A stretch of 64,000 nt of DNA from Oceanobacter sp. 1_MG-2023 (GTDB taxonomy: Bacteria > Pseudomonadota > Gammaproteobacteria > Pseudomonadales > Oceanobacteraceae). Every line of letters begins with the position of its first letter. Positions within the stretch are counted from its first letter, which is position 1. The stretch lies in contig NZ_JAUYWA010000015.1 in the NCBI RefSeq assembly GCF_030689025.1, positions 1 to 64,000 on the forward strand, given 5' to 3'. The translations under genes and the position numbers were made by a program. Positions 9,355 to 19,322 of the stretch are shown here, piece after piece. Below the pieces are notes generated by a model. It had not been told where the DNA came from. It ran no database searches and was given only the letters and a program-made list of their open reading frames with translations.

Positions 9355-9936
9355 ATGCGATTAAGTGATGCCGACATTGAACAGCGCCTGAGTGAGGGCA
9401 GCATTACTATCGAGCCAGCTCCAGGCCCCGATGCGATTGCTGGCATCAGTGTTGACCTGCGCCTCGACCACCGTTTTCGAGTCTTCAGCAATAACTCTGC
9501 CACTCACCTGGATCTTTCCGGTGAACGCGCACAGCTGGAGCGCGATATCGACCATATCATGAGCAAGGAAATCGAAATTGCACATGATCAGTCGCTTTAT
9601 ATCCATCCGGGGGAGCTGGTACTCGGAGCAACCATGGAATCTGTCACCATCCCGGACGACTTGGTTGGATGGCTTGATGGTCGCAGCTCACTGGCACGCC
9701 TTGGTCTGGTGGTTCACCTGACCGCCGGACGAATCGACCCGGGCTGGGATGGCCAGATCGTTCTGGAGTTTTATAACAATGGCAAATTGCCGCTGGCATT
9801 ACGACCAGCCATGGTGATTTGTGCCTTGTCGTTCGAAACGCTCAGCAGCCCTGCCAAACGTCCGTATAACAAACGGGTAAACGCCAAATACAAAAACCAG
9901 AAAGGTGTGGTTTTCAGCCGTATCGCCAAAGATTAA
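9355..9936 (+). CDS. dcd: dCTP deaminase
   Basis: Dcd deaminates dCTP to dUTP, the main source of dUMP for thymidylate synthesis in enteric-type bacteria. The 193 residues equal E. coli Dcd. The start [12 protein letters not shown], the substrate loop [25 protein letters not shown] (shown here as two adjoining motifs, [10 protein letters not shown] and AGRIDPGW) and the [14 protein letters not shown] segment are all conserved. The essential Glu of the active site lies in the IVLEFYN stretch. There is no sign of fusion to a dUTPase. It lies 26 bases after the DUF3108 gene on the same strand and may share its transcript. Confidence 0.97.
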   Translation: MRLSDADIEQRLSEGSITIEPAPGPDAIAGISVDLRLDHRFRVFSNNSATHLDLSGERAQLERDIDHIMSKEIEIAHDQSLYIHPGELVLGATMESVTIPDDLVGWLDGRSSLARLGLVVHLTAGRIDPGWDGQIVLEFYNNGKLPLALRPAMVICALSFETLSSPAKRPYNKRVNAKYKNQKGVVFSRIAKD

Positions 9937-10032
9937 AGATGGCTTCTGCTGATGCGTCGAATACTTTCTACCGACGCTCCGGCAGAACGCCTAACGCCTT
10001 GAATTTTCTCTTGTTTATTTAATTCTGGGCTA

Positions 10033-10060
10033 TTGACACAAACCGCTGGCTCCGTATAAT
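10033..10060 (+). promoter_or_regulatory. Promoter of tRNA-Asn
   Basis: TTGACA (10033-10038) and TATAAT (10055-10060) are both perfect consensus elements with a 16-base spacer, followed by GCGCAC as discriminator. The tRNA begins 20 bases after the -10. Confidence 0.9.
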
Positions 10061-10079
10061 GCGCACCACTTGCTGATGT

Positions 10080-10155
10080 TCCCCGATAGCTCAGTTGGTA
10101 GAGCAGTAGACTGTTAATCTATTGGTCGCTGGTTCAAGTCCAGCTCGGGGAGCCA
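10080..10155 (+). tRNA. tRNA-Asn (anticodon GTT)
   Basis: A 76-base cloverleaf: acceptor TCCCCGA with TCGGGGA, D arm with GCTCAGTTGG, anticodon loop CTGTTAA (anticodon GTT), T arm GCTGG-TTCAAGT-CCAGC, and an encoded CCA end. It reads both asparagine codons. It is a single gene between dcd and pyrF, with its own strong promoter. Confidence 0.97.
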
Positions 10156-10277
10156 GGCAAGTAATATGAAGTTCTGCTAATCGCTCTCGCCGATTCCTGC
10201 TTCGATTGATCCTATCCGTGTTTTCTTTCTTGTTATATCCAAACAGATCCCGACGATTTGCCGTTGTTGCTTTATGG

Positions 10278-10307
10278 CGTCATTGGTTGTTACGTCATTG
10301 ATTGTTA
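10278..10307 (+). repeat. Two-copy 15-bp tandem repeat in the tRNA-Asn to pyrF spacer
   Basis: CGTCATTGGTTGTTA is followed directly by CGTCATTGATTGTTA (14 of 15 bases identical). It lies in the 280-base spacer between tRNA-Asn and the 3' end of pyrF, in which I see no gene. Confidence 0.8.
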
Positions 10308-10435
10308 CGCCAACTCAGCCCCATTCCGCCGCTGGTCTGGTTAAATCTACTGCTGCGCTTGCGCTATCACAGTACTGACAGCGTATTGAATAAGTGCTCA
10401 TCCATAAGCACTCCCAGCAGCAGACACATCAGCGA

Positions 10436-11170
10436 TCAGGCCAGGCTATCGAGAATTTTCTGACACGCTGCAGCCGGATTCTCCGCCTGGGTAATCGGTC
10501 GGCCAATGACCAGATAATCAACCCCTGCAGCCATTGCCTGTTCGGGTGTCATAACACGTTTTTGATCCTGATTCGTGCTCCAGGATGGACGGATACCCGG
10601 CGTTACTGTTTTGAACTCGGCCCCACAATGCTGGCGAATAACCGCGAGCTCATTGGCAGAACACACAACACCGTCCAACCCGGATGACTGCGCCAGGCTT
10701 GCCAGTCGTGCTACCTGCTGCTCCGGTGTCACCGTCAGGCCCAACTCCGCCAGATCAGAGCCATCCATGGAGGTCAGCACCGTGACACCAATCAACAACG
10801 GAGGGTTGGAACGCTTGTCCAGTTCATTACGAGCGGCTTCCATCATGCGACGACCACCACTGGCGTGTACATTCACCATCCAGACACCCAGGTCGGCCGC
10901 AGCCGCGACAGCCTTGGCGCAGGTATTGGGAATATCGTGAAATTTCAAATCGAGAAACACATCAAATCCAAGCCCGTGTAATTGCTCGATGACACTCGGC
11001 CCGGCGGCGGTAAACAGCTCTTTACCCACCTTCACCCGACAACTGGCAGGGTCCAGCAATCTGGCGGTTGCCAGTGCGCCCTCCGATGAGGGGTAGTCCA
11101 GCGCCACCACGATAGGAGAAGTTACAGCAGCGGAAACAGGTGGAGCAGAACGGAAAGAATCAATAGTCAT
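10436..11170 (-). CDS. pyrF: Orotidine 5'-phosphate decarboxylase
   Basis: PyrF decarboxylates OMP to UMP, the last step of de novo pyrimidine synthesis. The 244-residue protein has the catalytic Asp-Lys array in [10 protein letters not shown] (Lys at about residue 76), the substrate segment [17 protein letters not shown] and the phosphate-binding TPGIRP near the C terminus. The first 18 residues are a short extra N-terminal leader compared with E. coli. The start overlaps the lapB stop by four bases (ATGA), so pyrF is the last gene of a lapA-lapB-pyrF unit, the same linkage found in E. coli (yciS-yciM-pyrF). Confidence 0.98.
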   Translation of the reverse strand: MTIDSFRSAPPVSAAVTSPIVVALDYPSSEGALATARLLDPASCRVKVGKELFTAAGPSVIEQLHGLGFDVFLDLKFHDIPNTCAKAVAAAADLGVWMVNVHASGGRRMMEAARNELDKRSNPPLLIGVTVLTSMDGSDLAELGLTVTPEQQVARLASLAQSSGLDGVVCSANELAVIRQHCGAEFKTVTPGIRPSWSTNQDQKRVMTPEQAMAAGVDYLVIGRPITQAENPAAACQKILDSLA

Positions 11171-12351
11171 AGGTCTTCAATAACAACGGAGGAGTGACTG
11201 GAAGAGGTGATAGCCTTGAAGCTGGCCCAGTTTTTACAACTTGGGCAGCGCCAATGGAATTCCCGCGCCTTGAAGCCACATTGACTGCAGACAAAGCTCG
11301 GGTCATCGGTATCGATGCGGTGGAGAATATCATACACCCCATGGGCCTGCGACTCGGTCAAACGCTGCTTGTGGCGCAGCAACAAGCCCAACATCGCCAC
11401 ATACCCGGTATAGGATGGATAACGTTCAAGATCCTCGATAAATCCAGCGATGGCGCTGTCCGCCCCTTCGAGATCGGCCAGGGTTTCGGCACGGGCCACC
11501 AGAGAAGGCACGTAATTCAGCTCTTCACCATGACGCTGCAAGTGGGCCAGCAAACCACGGGGATCACCCAGCTGACGGAACGACTTCACCATCGGTTCCA
11601 GCATGGCAATAATGGAGCCAGGATCATGATCCAGCGCTTTCAGATAGCAGCGTACCGCTTCATGGGGTTCGTTTTGCTCAAACGCCATATTCCCCAGCAC
11701 CACAAAGGCACGGGCACAGCGACTGTCTGATTTGAGTGCGGCGCGGCACAGCTGACGGGTTTCAACATAATTGCCACTACTTGCCACCCGTTCAGCCAAT
11801 TCACACGCCGCATGTGCCACACGGCGTTGTAACAAAGGGGAAGTGGGTAATTTTTTGGCCTGATTCAGGTCGAGAATTTGTTGCCACTCGCCCTCGCCTT
11901 CCAGTAATTCCAGTAAAACCATGGCTGCTTTTTCCTGGATACGGCCACGACTCTCCAGTAATTCCAGCAACAGGCGTTCCGCCCGGTCATGCAGACCCGC
12001 CATGGAAAAATCCATCGCCAGTTCCAGCTCCAGTTCTTGCAGCAGTACGCCCTTCAGGTCAGTCCGGGCAAACAGGGTCTGGTGCAAGTGGATAGCACGT
12101 TCAACTTCGCCTTTTTCCCGCAAACTACAGCCGAGACGGAGAAACAATTCAACCGAATCATCATCCAGTGTCTGGGCATTAACAATACGTTTAAGAGTGA
12201 GGTCGGTGTTTTGTGCAAGAATAAAATCGATACTGGGAATCCAGTCAACCGGTGTACTTTTGGGGCGAGCCTTACCGGAACGATAGCCCAGTGTCCAGCC
12301 AATGCCAGTACCTACCAGCACCAGTATAAACACAATTGCGGATTCTATCAT
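11167..12351 (-). CDS. lapB: Lipopolysaccharide assembly protein B
   Basis: LapB (YciM) is an inner-membrane anchored TPR protein that, with FtsH, controls LpxC turnover and thus the rate of LPS synthesis. The 394 residues fit the family (389 in E. coli). The order is one N-terminal membrane helix (residues 3-23, [13 protein letters not shown]), tandem TPR helices from about 35 to 340 (for example [20 protein letters not shown]), and a C-terminal rubredoxin-type zinc finger with two CxxC pairs (FVCSQCGF and WRCPSCKNW). It is flanked by lapA and pyrF as in E. coli. Confidence 0.95.
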   Translation of the reverse strand: MIESAIVFILVLVGTGIGWTLGYRSGKARPKSTPVDWIPSIDFILAQNTDLTLKRIVNAQTLDDDSVELFLRLGCSLREKGEVERAIHLHQTLFARTDLKGVLLQELELELAMDFSMAGLHDRAERLLLELLESRGRIQEKAAMVLLELLEGEGEWQQILDLNQAKKLPTSPLLQRRVAHAACELAERVASSGNYVETRQLCRAALKSDSRCARAFVVLGNMAFEQNEPHEAVRCYLKALDHDPGSIIAMLEPMVKSFRQLGDPRGLLAHLQRHGEELNYVPSLVARAETLADLEGADSAIAGFIEDLERYPSYTGYVAMLGLLLRHKQRLTESQAHGVYDILHRIDTDDPSFVCSQCGFKAREFHWRCPSCKNWASFKAITSSSHSSVVIEDL

Positions 12352-12360
12352 GATGCCAGC

Positions 12361-12645
12361 CTAGGGCAGCCTGCCAGATCGCTTCTCTAATTCATCCAGC
12401 GCTTTTTGCAAGCGGCGGATTTTGCGTTTCTTTGATAAGACGGACATCACACCCGCCAGCAGGCCAATAGCACAACCAAGTGCCAACATCAGACCAAACC
12501 ACAGCGCAACCGGCAGACTGACAGGAGCCCCTACCAGAAAAAACACATCCAGCGACTCGCTGTTACGAGTCGCGAATGTCAGACAATAGAGAAAGATAAG
12601 CAGGAATGAGATCAGACTTATGCCGATCCTGATTTTTTGCAGCAT
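12361..12645 (-). CDS. lapA: Lipopolysaccharide assembly protein A domain protein
   Basis: LapA (YciS) is a small inner-membrane partner of LapB. The 94 residues show two membrane helices (about 7-25 and 42-66) and a basic, helical cytoplasmic tail (KKRKIRRLQKALDELEKRSG), the expected LapA layout. It lies nine bases upstream of lapB and 23 bases downstream of ihfB in the same direction. The family call rests on topology, size and the position next to lapB. Confidence 0.88.
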   Translation of the reverse strand: MLQKIRIGISLISFLLIFLYCLTFATRNSESLDVFFLVGAPVSLPVALWFGLMLALGCAIGLLAGVMSVLSKKRKIRRLQKALDELEKRSGRLP

Positions 12646-12668
12646 GATATTACCTGGCCGACAAGGCC

Positions 12669-12965
12669 CTAGTGTTCGCCGTCGATACTGTCATTAACCT
12701 GGTCGCGCAAGTCTTTACCCGGCTTGAAATGCGGCACAAACTTGCCTTGCAACTCGACCGTTTCGCCAGTTTTGGGATTACGCCCGATCCTCGGTGCACG
12801 ATAGTGCAACGAGAAGCTGCCAAATCCGCGAATCTCAATCCGCTCACCCGACGACAGGCTCAACGACATATAATCGAGCATCGTTTTAACGGCTAACTCG
12901 ACATCTTTGGCAGATAACTGCGGCTGACGACTGACGATACGTTCTATCAGTTCAGACTTAGTCAC
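12669..12965 (-). CDS. ihfB: Integration host factor beta subunit
   Basis: IhfB pairs with IhfA to bend DNA sharply at specific sites in replication, recombination and transcription. The start is taken as GTG at 12965 because GGAGG lies eight bases upstream and the protein then begins [10 protein letters not shown] like other IhfB proteins; an upstream ATG in the same frame (12998) lacks support. This gives 98 residues. The HU-family core and the DNA-intercalating arm with [15 protein letters not shown] are intact. It follows rpsA as in E. coli and Pseudomonas, but the rpsA terminator and a 300-base spacer with repeats suggest it also has its own promoter. Confidence 0.96.
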   Translation of the reverse strand: MTKSELIERIVSRQPQLSAKDVELAVKTMLDYMSLSLSSGERIEIRGFGSFSLHYRAPRIGRNPKTGETVELQGKFVPHFKPGKDLRDQVNDSIDGEH

Positions 12966-13175
12966 AGTGTTTTCCTCCATGAGGTGACTGCATGACAATA
13001 ACTGTTGTCAAATCATGCAGTTAGCAGACAACAAATGCAACCGTTCGATGTTTGTTTATGTACTCAAAGATGGGAAAGCCATTTCATCCACGATGTTACC
13101 TGAAATATCCAGACAATCCCTATAGCTAATCGACATAAAAGCGCACTGCCAATCAAGGAAAACCTGTCCTGGCTG

Positions 13176-13220
13176 TCTGGAACCATACCGCTTCAAACAA
13201 TACCGTCTCAAGCAATACCG
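13176..13220 (-). repeat. Three-copy 15-bp tandem repeat upstream of ihfB
   Basis: Three consecutive 15-base units (13176-13190, 13191-13205, 13206-13220) each end in ATACCG; the second and third match at 11 of 15 bases and share CAATACCG. They lie in the ihfB leader or promoter region, downstream of the rpsA terminator, where they could be repeated protein-binding sites. Confidence 0.7.
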
Positions 13221-13256
13221 AAATAATACCCTGCTATCAAAACTGGATAACAAGGC

Positions 13257-13284
13257 ATAAAAAAACCCGCCGAAGCGGGTTTTT
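13257..13284 (-). terminator. Intrinsic terminator of rpsA
   Basis: A perfect stem (13261-13270 with 13275-13284, core ACCCGC/GCGGGT) around a four-base loop is followed on the minus strand by further T residues. It begins 19 bases after the rpsA stop. Confidence 0.93.
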
Positions 13285-13302
13285 ATTCAGAGCAGCTTGA
13301 CC

Positions 13303-14985
13303 TTAGTCTTTCTGGTTCAGCTGTTCTTTGATCAGATCACCAATGGTGGTCGGTCCAGATACTTCAGCATCCGCTTTGGTACGCTGTTCTTTCAGAGCCT
13401 GACGATCTTCTGCATTGTCTTTGGCTTTCATAGAGATGCTCAACGCACGGTTTTTACGATCAACCATGGTGATAACACCTTGTACGTCTTCGCCTTCTTT
13501 CAGCACAGTACGGGCATCGTCTACTTTGTCACGGCTGATTTCAGAAGCTTTCAGGGAAGCTTCTACGCCTGGAGACAATTCAACAACCGCTGATTTGACA
13601 TCAACAGAAATGACCTTACCGACAACAACAGCGCCTTTATCGTGAACTGCAACAAACTCGGAGAACGGATCGCTTTCCAGCTGTTTCACGCCCAGAGAGA
13701 TACGCTCACGCTCTGGATCGATAGACAGGATAACGGTTTCCAGCTCATCGCCTTTCTTGTAGTTACGAACGGCTTCTTCGCCCGTGTCGTTCCAGGAGAT
13801 GTCAGACAGGTGAACCAGACCATCGATACCACCGTCCAGACCGATAAAGATACCGAAGTCAGTGATTGACTTGATCTTGCCGGAGATTTTATCGCCCTTG
13901 TTACACTTGGTACCGAATTCTTCCCATGGGTTCATGGTGCACTGCTTGATACCCAGAGAGATACGACGACGTTCTTCGTCGATATCCAGAACCATCACGT
14001 CGATCTCATCACCAACCTGAACAACCTTGGATGGGTGGATGTTCTTGTTGGTCCAATCCATTTCGGAAACGTGAACCAAACCTTCAACGCCTTCTTCCAG
14101 CTCAGCGAAACAACCGTAGTCAGTCAGGTTGGTGACGCGGGCTTTAACGCGGGCATTTTCAGGGTAACGGTCATTGATGTTGACCCATGGATCATCACCC
14201 AGTTGTTTCAGACCCAGGGAAACGCGGTTGCGTTCACGGTCGAATTTCAGGACTTTAACGTCAATTTCGTCACCAACAGCAACGATTTCGCTTGGATGCT
14301 TGATGCGCTTCCAGGCCATATCGGTGATGTGCAGCAGGCCGTCAACACCACCCAGATCGACGAATGCGCCGTAATCGGTCAGGTTCTTGACGATACCTTT
14401 GACAGACTGACCTTCTTGCAGGTTAGCCAGCAATTCTTCACGTTCCTGGCTGTTGGCAGCTTCCAGAACGGCACGACGAGAAACCACAACGTTGTTACGC
14501 TTGGCATCCAGCTTGATAACCTTGAATTCCAGCTCTTTACCTTCCAGGTGGGCTGTGTCACGTACTGGACGGACATCAACCAGAGAACCTGGCAGGAAGG
14601 CACGGATGTTTTTCAGGTCAACAGTGAAACCACCTTTAACCTTACCGTTGATAATACCGGTAACCATTTCTTCAGCTTCAAAGGCTTTCTCAAGCTCTTT
14701 CCAGCTTTCAGCACGCTTGGCTTTTTCACGAGACAGCTTAGTTTCACCAAAACCGTCTTCAACCGCTTCCAGGGAAACCTGGGTTTCGTCGCCAATAGCA
14801 ACTTCCAGTTCACCTTTTTCATTCAGGAACTGGCTGCGGGGAATAACAGCTTCAGATTTCAGACCTGAGTTCACAGTTACCCAGTCGCTGTCGATGTCGA
14901 CTACGGTACCAGTGACGATAGAACCGGGCTGCATGTCCAGTTCTTTCAAGGATTCTTCAAATAACTCAGCAAAACTTTCGGTCAT
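13303..14985 (-). CDS. rpsA: 30S ribosomal protein S1
   Basis: S1 binds mRNA on the small ribosomal subunit and helps unfold leaders that have weak ribosome binding sites. The 560 residues (557 in E. coli) hold six S1/OB repeats: two N-terminal ones that anchor to the ribosome (from [20 protein letters not shown]) and four RNA-binding ones with typical cores such as [20 protein letters not shown] and [20 protein letters not shown]. It lies downstream of cmk as in most gammaproteobacteria, with a 157-base leader suited to S1 autoregulation, though no operator could be identified by eye. A strong terminator follows. Confidence 0.99.
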   Translation of the reverse strand: MTESFAELFEESLKELDMQPGSIVTGTVVDIDSDWVTVNSGLKSEAVIPRSQFLNEKGELEVAIGDETQVSLEAVEDGFGETKLSREKAKRAESWKELEKAFEAEEMVTGIINGKVKGGFTVDLKNIRAFLPGSLVDVRPVRDTAHLEGKELEFKVIKLDAKRNNVVVSRRAVLEAANSQEREELLANLQEGQSVKGIVKNLTDYGAFVDLGGVDGLLHITDMAWKRIKHPSEIVAVGDEIDVKVLKFDRERNRVSLGLKQLGDDPWVNINDRYPENARVKARVTNLTDYGCFAELEEGVEGLVHVSEMDWTNKNIHPSKVVQVGDEIDVMVLDIDEERRRISLGIKQCTMNPWEEFGTKCNKGDKISGKIKSITDFGIFIGLDGGIDGLVHLSDISWNDTGEEAVRNYKKGDELETVILSIDPERERISLGVKQLESDPFSEFVAVHDKGAVVVGKVISVDVKSAVVELSPGVEASLKASEISRDKVDDARTVLKEGEDVQGVITMVDRKNRALSISMKAKDNAEDRQALKEQRTKADAEVSGPTTIGDLIKEQLNQKD

Positions 14986-15142
14986 GAATTAATACCTATA
15001 TAAAAGCGTATATTCCGATGAAATGGTTGACGGAATAGTGACGCGTTCCAAATGGCCAGACATTTGGGTCAAATCATACAAAAACCCTGGTACGCTTCTG
15101 ATTCCTTAGAGCAGGGGGCTGGCAAACGTACCGGATTTCATC

Positions 15143-15859
15143 TCAGACCAGTCCTGCTTTGCGAACAAGATCTGCCACGTGTCCGCACACCTGGTCGATC
15201 GTCAGCTCAGTACTGTCAATGGTTATAGCGTCATCGGCAGGCTTCAGCGGAGCAACAGCCCGGTTGCTGTCGCGTTCATCGCGAGCTCGGATGTCTTCGA
15301 TAAGGGCGGGTAAACTAGCATCAAATCCCTTGTCAAGCAACTGCTCATATCGCCTTCTGCCCCGCTCTTCGGCGCTGGCGGTCAGGAATACTTTAACTTC
15401 GGCCAGAGGGAACACCACGGTACCCATATCCCGGCCATCAGCAATCAGGCCCGGGGCCTGACAAAAGTCACGTTGCCGCTGCAACAGGGCATCGCGTACT
15501 GCAGGTAAAGCCGCAACCTGAGAGGCCAGGCTGCCAACGTCTTCAGTGCGAATGGTGTCGGTCACGTTTTCGTTTTCCAGAATCACCTGCACTCCAGTGC
15601 TGCGTGGTTCAAAACGCACATCCAGCACCGCAGCGACAGCGGCGACAGCGACTTCGTCATCCAGCGCAATCTGTTTGCGGCTGGCGGCCAGACCGGTAAT
15701 CCGGTACAGCGCACCACTATCCAGCAAATGCCAGCCCAGCTGCTCAGCCAAAAGCGCACAAACGGTGCCTTTACCAGCACCGGAGGGGCCATCAATGGCG
15801 ATAACCGCAGACGTCGTCGGGACTGCTGCCGGAATTGACGTTGCTCTCGAATCAGTCAC
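15143..15859 (-). CDS. cmk: Cytidylate kinase
   Basis: Cmk phosphorylates CMP and dCMP to the diphosphates. The frame opens further upstream, but the likely start is GTG at 15859 (or the adjacent GTG at 15862): AAGGAG at 15869-15874 is correctly placed for these, and the longer version would run deep inside aroA. This gives 238 residues against 227 in E. coli. Seen are the P-loop GPSGAGKG, the [11 protein letters not shown]-binding segment, [11 protein letters not shown], and the NMP-binding insert. The start overlaps the stop of tyrA-aroA, so the genes are translationally coupled. The order aroA-cmk-rpsA is widespread in proteobacteria. Confidence 0.96.
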   Translation of the reverse strand: MTDSRATSIPAAVPTTSAVIAIDGPSGAGKGTVCALLAEQLGWHLLDSGALYRITGLAASRKQIALDDEVAVAAVAAVLDVRFEPRSTGVQVILENENVTDTIRTEDVGSLASQVAALPAVRDALLQRQRDFCQAPGLIADGRDMGTVVFPLAEVKVFLTASAEERGRRRYEQLLDKGFDASLPALIEDIRARDERDSNRAVAPLKPADDAITIDSTELTIDQVCGHVADLVRKAGLV

Positions 15860-18101
15860 CACCCACATCTCCTTGTATTTGCAGCTGTAACCCCGTGCTA
15901 TTGGCCAGTTCAACATAACCCGGGAAAGAGGTCGCGACGTTGGCGCAGTCATGAATAACAATCGCTGCATCTGCCCGCAATGAGGCCATTGAGAAACTCA
16001 TGGCGATACGATGGTCGCCATGGCTTGCGATCACGCCAGCACCAAAGCTGCCTTCAGGGCCAAAACCGGGAATAATTGCACCATCGGCAGTGCCTTGCGC
16101 CGCAACGCCGAGGCTATTCAAGCCATCAACCATGGACTGGATACGGTCGCTCTCCTTGACGCGCAATTCCTCTGCTCCCGTCAGGATGGTTTCCCCTTCG
16201 GCACAGGCGGCGGCAATAAAGATCGCCGGAAATTCGTCAATCGCCAGCGGCACCTGGTCTTCCGGTATATGGATACCCTTGAGCTGGGCCGAGCGTACCC
16301 GGATATCAGCTACCGGTTCACCGCCAACTTCACGCTCATTCATAACCTCGATATTGCCGCCCATGGCACGGAGGATATTGATCACGCCAATACGGGTCGG
16401 ATTGATACCAACATGCTGCAAGGTAATATCGGAACCCGGTGCAATGCTGGCTCCCACCATATAAAACGCAGTGGACGAGATATCTGCCGGGACATCAATA
16501 CTGGTCGCCGTCAATTCACCGCCAGACTGGATCGTCACCGTGCTGCCATCCACCTGCACATCGTAGCCAAAGCCTTTCAGCATGCGTTCGGTATGATCCC
16601 GGGTCGGTGCCGGTTCCGTCACGGATGTACTGCCTTCGGCGTACAAACCCGCCAGCAGCACACAGCTCTTGACCTGGGCACTGGCCATGGGCAACACGTA
16701 GTGAATACCTTTCAGGGCCTGGTTACCCTTGATTTTTAACGGTGGACGACCACCTTCTTCGGTTTCCACAATGGCGCCCATTTGTCGTAACGGATCAGCC
16801 ACCCGCCCCATTGGACGCTTGCTCAAGGATTCATCACCACTCATTTCGACATCAAAAGACTGACCGGCCAACAGACCGGACAACAGCCGGATGGAGGTGC
16901 CAGAGTTGCCGACATACAGGGCATTGGCCGGTGCTTTCAAGCCATGCAGGCCAACACCATGAATGGTCACACGACCACGATGCGGGCCTTCAATCACCAC
17001 TCCCATATCCCGGAAGGCCTGCAAGGTTGCCAAGCTGTCTTCACCTTCGAGAAAGCCGCTGACTTCTGTAACACCATTGGCCAGCGAACCCAGCATGATG
17101 GAGCGATGAGAAATGGATTTGTCGCCAGGTACGCGAAAGGTGCCGGACAAACACTTGGCCGGTTGCACCAGATAGGAAAGAGAACTGGTTTTCATAGGTT
17201 CCACAAAGGCCCTGCGGGCAAGTATGTTTGAAAAATGATCCCGTGCAGCCTTGGCACGAGTCAGCACCCCCATCAGGGTCGTGGTGTCATTCTGGACAAT
17301 GGCCTCACGTAACTGCAGGAGGTCTTTGTTAAACAGGTCCAGGGTTGCCAGCAATTGCTCCCGGTTGGCGGTAAAAATATCCCGCCACATCTCCGGGCTA
17401 CTGGCAGCGATCCGGGTAAAGTCACGGAAACCACCCGCCGCATAATTGAAGATTTCTTTGTTTTCATGATTGTTGGCCAGGGTATCCACCAACGAATAGG
17501 CCAGCAAATGCGGCAGATGGCTGGTCGCGGCCAATACTTCGTCGTGATGACCCACCGACATGATTTCGACGTCGGCTCCCACCGCTTGCCAGGCCTGCAT
17601 GACCAGTTGCAGTGCGGTGTTGTCGGTATGGGCCTCGGTCGTGATGATCACCTTGTGCCGGCAGTAGAGATGTTCATCCGCCGCGGCCACCCCACTGCGT
17701 TCAGAACCGGCAATCGGGTGGCCGAGAATAAAGCGGCCAAACCCGGCCCCGAATACCGCCTTGACATCTGCAGCAACCGATCCCTTGACCGAGCCGACAT
17801 CGGTAATCACTGCATGCTGCGGCAAGCTCGCACTCAATGCCTGCAGCACCGGACGTACCGATAAAATCGGCACCGATACAATCACCAGATCGGCGTCGGC
17901 AACCGCTGCCCCGGGGGAGGTTGCGTAGCGGTCAATAATGCCGGTCTCGCAAGCCAGTTCCATTGAATCGAGGTTGCGATCAAAGCCGACCACCTCGCCT
18001 ACGCCCCCCTGGGCACGCAGTCCCTTGACCCAGGAGCAACCAATCAGCCCCAGGCCAATTACCGCGACCCGGTGAACAAAGAATCCATTCTCTGTGGTCA
18101 A
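15852..18101 (-). CDS. aroA: Fused prephenate dehydrogenase / EPSP synthase
   Basis: One 749-residue protein carries two enzymes of aromatic amino acid synthesis. Residues 1-300 are a TyrA-type dehydrogenase with the NAD loop [16 protein letters not shown] (101-107) and GHPIAGSE (127-134). Residues 303-749 are 5-enolpyruvylshikimate-3-phosphate synthase with PGDKSISHR (325-333), [24 protein letters not shown] and [10 protein letters not shown]. The EPSP half begins with its own Met (MKTSSLSY), so an internal start could give a separate AroA. The same fusion is known in Pseudomonas. It overlaps hisC at its start and cmk at its end. The dehydrogenase lacks a chorismate mutase domain; that activity is supplied by PheA. 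Confidence 0.96.
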   Translation of the reverse strand: MTTENGFFVHRVAVIGLGLIGCSWVKGLRAQGGVGEVVGFDRNLDSMELACETGIIDRYATSPGAAVADADLVIVSVPILSVRPVLQALSASLPQHAVITDVGSVKGSVAADVKAVFGAGFGRFILGHPIAGSERSGVAAADEHLYCRHKVIITTEAHTDNTALQLVMQAWQAVGADVEIMSVGHHDEVLAATSHLPHLLAYSLVDTLANNHENKEIFNYAAGGFRDFTRIAASSPEMWRDIFTANREQLLATLDLFNKDLLQLREAIVQNDTTTLMGVLTRAKAARDHFSNILARRAFVEPMKTSSLSYLVQPAKCLSGTFRVPGDKSISHRSIMLGSLANGVTEVSGFLEGEDSLATLQAFRDMGVVIEGPHRGRVTIHGVGLHGLKAPANALYVGNSGTSIRLLSGLLAGQSFDVEMSGDESLSKRPMGRVADPLRQMGAIVETEEGGRPPLKIKGNQALKGIHYVLPMASAQVKSCVLLAGLYAEGSTSVTEPAPTRDHTERMLKGFGYDVQVDGSTVTIQSGGELTATSIDVPADISSTAFYMVGASIAPGSDITLQHVGINPTRIGVINILRAMGGNIEVMNEREVGGEPVADIRVRSAQLKGIHIPEDQVPLAIDEFPAIFIAAACAEGETILTGAEELRVKESDRIQSMVDGLNSLGVAAQGTADGAIIPGFGPEGSFGAGVIASHGDHRIAMSFSMASLRADAAIVIHDCANVATSFPGYVELANSTGLQLQIQGDVGGD

Positions 18102-19210
18102 GCCAGCACCTTCGTCAACGCATCAATAAATGTCTGGTTTTCTGCCGTCGTTCCGACCGATACCCGAATGTATCCGGGCATATCGTAGTTGGCGACCGGG
18201 CGAATAATCACCCCCATTTGCAGCAACTGTTGATTCACCGTCTGATCATCCTTGCCTTCAGGCAACTTGAAGGTCACAAAATTGGCTACTGACGGAATAT
18301 AACTCAATCCCAGCGACTCAAACGCGGCAACCAACTGCGCCATACCCTGACGGTTAAGCGCAACACTGTTGGCCAGATAGTCGCTATCTTTCAGCGCTGC
18401 GGTGGCAGCGGCCAGTGCAAAGGAATCCACATTGAATGGCGGACGAACCCGGTTCATCAGGTCAGCCACAACCGGGCTGGAAACGCCATAACCGACCCGC
18501 AGCGATGCCAGACCATAGGCCTTGGAAAAAGTACGCACGACCAGCAGGTTGGGATACTGTGACAGGTAATCCAGACCGCTGGGGTAGTCTTCAACTTCGG
18601 CATATTCGAAATACGCTTCGTCCAGCAAGACCAGCACCCGCTCAGGTACCGCTGCCAGAAAAGCTTCCAGTTCTGCACGGGTACTGTAGGTACCAGTCGG
18701 GTTGTTCGGATTGGTGGCAAATACAACCCGTGTACGGTCATTGATCGCCGCCGCCATTGCCATCAGATCATGGCCAAAATTCAGGGCAGGCACTTCGATC
18801 ACTTCGCCACCAATGGCGCGGGTCACCAGACCGTAAATGGAAAAAGCATGTTGCGACACAACGACGTTATCGCCCTTGTCGACAAAAACCCGCACGGCAA
18901 AATCGAGAATATCACTGGAGCCGTTCCCCAGTGTCAGTTGATCCGCGGTCACGCCCAGGCGTTCACACAAGGCGGCCTTGAGATCAAAACCGGCACCATC
19001 CGGGTAACGGGTCAGTTCTGCCAGCTGACCCTGAATGGCGGCAATCACATTCGGGCTGGGGCCAAGCGGATTTTCATTGCTGGCCAGCTTGACAATATTG
19101 GCCTCATCCAGCCCATGTTCACGCGCCAGCTCATCAATCGGTTTGCCAGGCTGATAAGGTTTCAGACCGCGCACTCCGGCAACGGCCAACTGCTGAAAAT
19201 CTACACTCAT
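18098..19210 (-). CDS. hisC: Histidinol-phosphate / aromatic aminotransferase
   Basis: A HisC-type fold I PLP enzyme of 370 residues. Visible are SNENPLGPSPNV for substrate binding, NPNNPTGT, DEAYFEYA, and the PLP lysine in RTFSKAYGLASLRVGYG with the phosphate-binding Arg after it. It acts on histidinol phosphate in histidine synthesis, and enzymes of this subgroup also take phenylpyruvate and 4-hydroxyphenylpyruvate. Sitting between pheA and tyrA-aroA, it probably does the last transamination of phenylalanine and tyrosine synthesis here; a second hisC in a his operon elsewhere would fit. Its stop overlaps the tyrA-aroA start by four bases. Confidence 0.93.
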   Translation of the reverse strand: MSVDFQQLAVAGVRGLKPYQPGKPIDELAREHGLDEANIVKLASNENPLGPSPNVIAAIQGQLAELTRYPDGAGFDLKAALCERLGVTADQLTLGNGSSDILDFAVRVFVDKGDNVVVSQHAFSIYGLVTRAIGGEVIEVPALNFGHDLMAMAAAINDRTRVVFATNPNNPTGTYSTRAELEAFLAAVPERVLVLLDEAYFEYAEVEDYPSGLDYLSQYPNLLVVRTFSKAYGLASLRVGYGVSSPVVADLMNRVRPPFNVDSFALAAATAALKDSDYLANSVALNRQGMAQLVAAFESLGLSYIPSVANFVTFKLPEGKDDQTVNQQLLQMGVIIRPVANYDMPGYIRVSVGTTAENQTFIDALTKVLA

Positions 19211-19322
19211 GATTTGCTCTCATAGCATGGGCCAGACAAGGGAGCCGCACGGCCAGATGTCTAACACTTGTTTAATCAACCCCGTCAATCGATGGACAGA
19301 CAGGGCTCGGTAACCAGGTCGC

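Noticed and set aside
14035-14868. A 277-codon open frame on the plus strand.
   Set aside because: It is fully antisense to rpsA, follows the codon bias of rpsA on the other strand and resembles no family.
16011-16739. A 242-codon frame on the plus strand.
   Set aside because: Antisense shadow of the tyrA-aroA fusion.
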